Below are positions 60,032-64,000 of a stretch of DNA of 64,000 nucleotides, piece by piece (the stretch's first letter is position 1; each line of letters starts with the position of its first letter). Under the pieces are notes generated by a model that saw only the letters and a program-made list of their open reading frames with translations, made no database searches and was not told the origin of the DNA. Source of the stretch: Gracilaria gracilis (taxonomy: Eukaryota; Rhodophyta; Florideophyceae; Gracilariales; Gracilariaceae); contig JARGSG010000038.1 in NCBI GenBank assembly GCA_030374805.1, positions 186,001 through 250,000 on the forward strand, given 5' to 3'. The translations under genes and the position numbers were made by a program.

Positions 60032-60269
60032 ATTGGGTGACTCCTGAAAACACAAATATCCAAATGTGTACGCACATTTTGTGATTTGTGCCTACAGGAT
60101 TCATGAAATGTGCGTACACAATTTGTGTTTTTGGAGCAGCCTCCACCTCGAGCGAGGTTGTTTGTGTACACACACAAATCAGCTTTTCTGTGCTTACCGC
60201 CTCCCTCTGTTGCGATCACCACGATTCGCGACGACGATCGCGTTTGCGGCATTCGAGTCCCCCTAAACC

Positions 60270-61020
60270 CGAGATCCCACCTCCGACGATCTCAGCGCAC
60301 CCACCGCCACCGTCGAATCGCTGCGCACCCACCGTTGACGCCGCCTCGTCAGGCACTCACAGCCACCACGCCGCAGGGCCGCCACCACTGCCGCACCACA
60401 TCATCCGAACCGCGGTTATATCGCCACACGATTCACCGTCGCCAACTTACCGCCTTCCTTCAGCCACCGCCTTAGAGCACCGCACGAACCGCTGCCGCAC
60501 AGTCGTACTGCAGCGGTGCTGCATCACAGCGCTCCAACCGCCGTCGCCGCACCGCCGCAGTCCCATTGCTGCCGCCGTGCCATCGGGCGCCCATCATCGC
60601 GGCACAACAGCGCTCACATCGCACCGTCGCCGCATCGCAACCCTCCCACGGCCGACACCTTCCCGCAGCGCAGGCACCGCCACCGTGGCACCACCATAGA
60701 CCCAACAAAGCCGCAGTGAAGTTCTCACATTGCAGCTAAGGCCATCGTCGCCGCATCGCACCTTTCCTACGACCCCTATTTCTTCACAGCGCACCCAACG
60801 AAGCCGCATCTCATCGCTCCGACAGCCGCCGCCGCATTGTTGCGCACCCCAGCGCCGCCGCTCCACTGCCACGCACCCAAAGCCGCCGTACCTGGCTTTC
60901 ACATCGCAAAAAAGCCACCGTCGCCGTATCAGCTCTACCTGCCACCGTCGCCCCATCGCTGCTGCCCTACCGACGCCGATTCTCTGCAGCGCACGCACCG
61001 CGGCAGCTGTACCGCAGCGG
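60270..61020. repeat. GC-rich degenerate repeat in the Harbinger 5' region
   Basis: Repeated variants of ACCGTCGCCGCATCGCA (for example near 60625, 60745, 60915 and 60948) make about 750 bp of CCG/CGC-rich sequence. Long Pro/Ser/His/Arg frames on both strands result from it and are not called as genes. Confidence 0.65.
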
Positions 61021-61225
61021 TTGTTCCAGGTGAACTTCGACTGTCTACATTAGCATTGCGCGTCAGCACTCCGATCGGCAAGGCTACTCCTTTATCAAAC
61101 TGTGCGACAAACACAGCTAGAAAACTGTAGCTTACAAAAGGGCTTGCGAAAACGGTACTGTCGCTGATAGCGAACGGCTACATCTGCATAACGGTGGGAT
61201 TTAAACACTGCAGTCGCGAAAAGGA

Positions 61226-62146
61226 ATGGCCTCTAACAAAGAGGACGGAGTAATGAACACCAGTACTGAACCTACCGACCCACGGCAAGACTCGAGACTT
61301 TCACAAACAATCACCAAAAAGAAGCGACAACAGAAGCCCAAGAACGGCGGCAACCAGCCATCTACAGGGGGCAGAGGTAGCGGATTTACACAAGGAGAAG
61401 TGGATAGCTTTCTGGATATCTTGGAGGAGCACTTACCGGTGGCACGGGATGAGTGGACTGTGGTACAGAAGGCACACCAGGCAAGATACCCTGAGAACGA
61501 TCGCACGATTGACTCACTGAAACGTAAATTCGCTGGCCTGTACAGGAAGAGCGTCCCAACAGGTGACCCATGCATTCCATCAGATGTAAAGCGAGCCAAA
61601 CATATCCGCGGAATGATCACAGAACGCATTGATCTCGGAGATGGTGAGGATGGTGAGGAGATTGTGAACGAATGTTTTGAGGACAAGGAAGAAGAGCCGG
61701 AAGCAAAGGAGACAGACGAATATGCTGCAGTGGATGGCGATGTTCCACGTTCCCATGTGCCTGCGTCATGTGCGGTGTTGCCCCCAAGTCGTACGCCCTC
61801 CCTCCCAGATCGAAGCGGCATTTCGCCCCGACCCCTGGTAAGGAAGCGCAATGCCCAAGGCGAAAGTCAAAGTGACAGCCTGATGGAAATGTACAAAATG
61901 AGTCTTTTGGAGGACCAAAAGAGAAGGGCCGAGGAGAACGAACGCAGGGCTCTAGACCGTGACGAGGAGAGGGCGCGCCGCGAGGAGGAACGGAGGAAAC
62001 GTGAGGAGGACAGAGCGGATGAACGCGAACGACGAATTGAAGACAACAAGCGACAAGAGCGCTTTATGCAAATGCTCATGGTGATGGCTTTCGGAGGGAA
62101 GCAGAGTAACTCCAACAGTCTGGAACCACGCGGCGAAGGGGATTGA
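61226..62146 (+). CDS. Myb/SANT-like DNA-binding protein of the Harbinger element
   Basis: 306 residues from ATG 61226. Residues about 50-130 form a trihelix/Myb-SANT-like domain: GFTQGEVDSFLDILEEHLP, WTVVQKAHQARYP and DSLKRKFAGLYRKSVPTGDP, then VKRAKHIRGMI. An acidic linker follows, then a long highly charged coiled coil (RRAEENERRALDRDEERARR, EERRKREEDRADERERR) and a tail. PIF/Harbinger elements need such a protein to recruit the transposase to DNA and nucleus. It lies 112 bp from the transposase stop, in opposite orientation. There is no sign of decay. Confidence 0.85.
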   Translation: MASNKEDGVMNTSTEPTDPRQDSRLSQTITKKKRQQKPKNGGNQPSTGGRGSGFTQGEVDSFLDILEEHLPVARDEWTVVQKAHQARYPENDRTIDSLKRKFAGLYRKSVPTGDPCIPSDVKRAKHIRGMITERIDLGDGEDGEEIVNECFEDKEEEPEAKETDEYAAVDGDVPRSHVPASCAVLPPSRTPSLPDRSGISPRPLVRKRNAQGESQSDSLMEMYKMSLLEDQKRRAEENERRALDRDEERARREEERRKREEDRADERERRIEDNKRQERFMQMLMVMAFGGKQSNSNSLEPRGEGD

Positions 62147-62258
62147 TGGAGGTGGCTTTCCTGATTCGAACATGTATTGAACTACATTAGATAGATTTAC
62201 TTGCGGTAACGTTTGCAAAGCGTATGAGTAAACTGGACTTCGAACGTTACAAGAATTC

Positions 62259-63422
62259 TCACAAAAAGCAGTTTGCTTCTCTGCTAAGCTCTGGCATAAA
62301 CGTGTTCAGTATTTGGTTGATCCCAACGAGCCTTGTCCTTAAGTTGAACAGAAGTACAGTTGAAAGTAAGAATATCTTTCGCTCTCCATTCTCCTCATAA
62401 ATTATACGATCATGGAGCCTTGGAAAGGAGCTCTTTAACGCTCGCATGCCCCATTCGGAGGCCTGCCTTACAGACGTAGCCTGCCGAAGTATAGAAAAAG
62501 CCTGTGAATCGCCATGACTGGAGAGCAAGGGGTCTTGCGAGGACTTAATCAGAAAAGGAAAATCTCCTTTAGAGAATGCAGCATCAACAACACAGCGGCC
62601 ACCACATAAGGTAAAGATGCTCTGTAGCTTATTGTAGACACCACCCCAGTCTGCAACTGTAGAATCGTGCATCGACCCAGGGGCGTTTATAGCACACGCA
62701 ATTATGACACCATTAGGGGCAAAAACAAACACATTTCCCACATAGTGGTCATGCTGCCATCCATTATAGAACATGCTTTGAATCACACAATCTCCAGACT
62801 GCTGTAGGTATATTTTCAAACCATCGGCAACGCAGTATACATCTTCCAGCATAGAATGGCGAGTTGAAATCGCTTGTTTAAACGTAGCAATCTCTTGCGC
62901 ACTGGGCATTTCAATCCTTGACTTTCTGTCCTTACACAAAGTCTTGAGAAGTATCCGGCGCCCGAATCGAACAAACAAGGAACAAACGGAAGCAGTTATT
63001 CCAAACAAAAGACACAGAACCATTTCTGAACCTCTAGTTCTTCCATGAGTGAGGACCAAACCTAAGCAATGTTCCGAAGACATCAAACGTGGTCTTCCTC
63101 GTTTTTTGTTTGTAATAGGTAGTCGTTTTATGTATCCATCTTTTGAATACGGAGAATAACGATTGTAGTATTGGGAAAACGATGAATGTAGATAATGGAA
63201 ACTGGAAAAGTCAAAACCTGTTAGCGTGATAAGAGCTTGATCGTTTCCTGATAAAAACAGATATGAAAATGGCGATTGCGATGGGTGACGAAGGGAAACT
63301 CTTGGAATTCGACGATCGCGACGTCGACGTCCTTTTAATGTCAGTTTCTGCTTGAATGGCAAGCGCCGTGATTCTGGCTGTCGTTGAATAGCTATAAGGA
63401 GTAAAAGGGACGGGTTACCCAT
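62259..63422 (-). CDS. PIF/Harbinger-type DDE transposase
   Basis: 387 residues from 63422. After a basic N-terminus and a helix-turn-helix-like region (GRPRLMSSEHCLGLVLTH, GSEMVLCLLFGITASVCSLF) comes the DDE_4 nuclease core: VYCVADGLKIYL (first Asp), YNGWQHDHYVGNVFVFAPNG, NAPGSMHDSTVADW, GGRCVVDAAFSKGDFPFL (second Asp) and RQASEWGMRALKSSFPRL (catalytic Glu). It ends FNLRTRLVGINQI. The catalytic triad appears complete. The element is bounded by matching inverted repeats and a target duplication, so it could be active together with the Myb-like protein. Confidence 0.9.
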   Translation of the reverse strand: MGNPSLLLLIAIQRQPESRRLPFKQKLTLKGRRRRDRRIPRVSLRHPSQSPFSYLFLSGNDQALITLTGFDFSSFHYLHSSFSQYYNRYSPYSKDGYIKRLPITNKKRGRPRLMSSEHCLGLVLTHGRTRGSEMVLCLLFGITASVCSLFVRFGRRILLKTLCKDRKSRIEMPSAQEIATFKQAISTRHSMLEDVYCVADGLKIYLQQSGDCVIQSMFYNGWQHDHYVGNVFVFAPNGVIIACAINAPGSMHDSTVADWGGVYNKLQSIFTLCGGRCVVDAAFSKGDFPFLIKSSQDPLLSSHGDSQAFSILRQATSVRQASEWGMRALKSSFPRLHDRIIYEENGERKIFLLSTVLLFNLRTRLVGINQILNTFMPELSREANCFL

Positions 63423-63773
63423 AACAGTTGCGCACTATGTCCTGGGTGGAGATGTGGTTCGGATGAAATCGTGGTACGTGCTGATGGCTTCCTGAAGGTG
63501 CTGCAGTGGACCAGCACGACAATAAAACACTATACTAGCCCATTTTGTTACAGGTGATTTCAGGAGCAGACATAGTGCGATGTGATCCCTTTTTACTGTA
63601 AAGTTCACAAACTGTGTTGCGCACAAAATATGTTTTCAGGAGCCACCCATTGTCTGATGCACATCGCACCGATCACAATTAATTGGGTTCAACTCATATA
63701 TGAATCATGTAACTATACTATCGTGATCATCCTCGTGCCTGTGGTGAAGAGGGTTTGAAACGCAAATTTCACC

Positions 63774-63989
63774 CTACTCTGAGTTCGAAGAACATGATAT
63801 CAACACGACCCGATTCCCCTCCAAGTCGACAGTGGACACTACGGGGTTCTCATCACCTCGAACGTCGTCTTCAATAACAGCTTTCTGAGCCCAGTGTAAT
63901 GGATTGCTCATATTGAAAAAACTGTGAGAGCGAAATAGCAAAGAAACTGTGAATACCAGAAAAGATGATATCCAGACCCCAACCATCAC
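63774..63989 (-). CDS. Short ORF with an N-terminal hydrophobic segment
   Basis: 71 residues starting MMVGVWISSFLVFTVSLLFRS, a plausible signal peptide or anchor, followed by a polar acidic tail ending in TAG-side sequence near 63774. No family is recognised. It lies at the window edge, so its promoter and any partner gene are out of view. Confidence 0.3.
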   Translation of the reverse strand: MMVGVWISSFLVFTVSLLFRSHSFFNMSNPLHWAQKAVIEDDVRGDENPVVSTVDLEGNRVVLISCSSNSE

Positions 63990-64000
63990 GTAGATGAGTG

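Larger units (their letters stand above)
60032..63651. mobile_element. Complete PIF/Harbinger-type transposon
   Basis: A 3,614-bp element (60035-63648) with terminal inverted repeats GGGTGACTCCTGAAAACACA (left) and GGGTGGCTCCTGAAAACATA (right, inverse strand), 18 of 20 matching. It is flanked by the 3-bp duplication ATT (60032-60034, 63649-63651). Inside are a Myb/SANT-like gene and a DDE transposase converging tail to tail. Both are intact. Element size, 3-bp duplication and the two-gene content fit PIF/Harbinger. Confidence 0.9.

Noticed and set aside
60088-60998. Pro/His/Ser-rich 203-codon frame and antisense 134-codon frame
   Set aside because: They sit in the GC-rich degenerate repeat of the Harbinger 5' region; no start context or motif.
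1-64000. tRNA, rRNA or snRNA genes
   Set aside because: I found no convincing T-loop plus anticodon-arm pairings or rRNA-like blocks; only the primer-binding site complementary to a tRNA end.

Overview
This is eukaryotic nuclear DNA, dominated by transposable elements with few host genes between them. Coding stretches are GC-richer than their AT-rich surroundings. Genes are mostly intronless, and the one clear intron is short (63 nt, GTAAGT, CTAAC, CAG). Several putative genes share a TATA box roughly 55-115 bp before the ATG. The mix of elements (chromodomain Gypsy, Copia, two MULE-like elements, PIF/Harbinger-type DDE elements, a LINE scrap) fits an algal or protist genome. A red alga is my best guess, held with low confidence; I cannot name a species.

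Layout. 1-5.2 kb holds decayed elements: a DDE transposase pseudogene (1720-2658, minus) and the 3' end of a Copia element (3933-5195, minus). 5.2-15.7 kb is a Gypsy chromovirus on the minus strand. It has a primer-binding site, a polypurine tract, gag, a canonical GGGAAAC slippery site, protease, RT/RNase H, integrase and chromodomain. It is interrupted by several stops (four are TAG) and its two LTRs have different U3 halves. 15.7-37.5 kb is AT-rich intergenic DNA with dispersed repeats, a frameshifted membrane-protein gene (24999-27051, plus), a secreted RidA-like protein (28030-28536, minus), a small secreted Cys-containing protein (21349-21609, plus), a LINE fragment and GC-rich repeat islands.

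37518-43497 is a complete, very young Copia element with 481-bp LTRs that look identical and a GTATT target duplication. 44.0-47.3 kb carries a WD40-like fragment and a BCS1-like AAA ATPase (44539-46275, minus). A putative gene start there (MNFD at 47169) has a relative in inverse orientation at 35699. About 47.6-51.7 kb is an unusual MULE-like unit encoding a transposase and, immediately upstream on the same strand, a J-domain protein, bracketed by clusters of a GGTGA motif. 51784-58667 is a second MULE with 264-bp inverted repeats and a 9-bp target duplication. Its ORF series joins a Ulp1-type cysteine protease, two FAR1-like zinc-finger regions, a MULE transposase and a SWIM finger. It sits just before the end of a putative secreted-protein gene (58641-59180, minus). 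60035-63648 is a complete PIF/Harbinger-type element with a Myb/SANT-like protein and a DDE transposase in convergent orientation.

The best candidates for something undescribed are the transposase plus J-domain unit and the Ulp1-FAR1-MULE fusion element. The two lie side by side and separated by about 120 bp.
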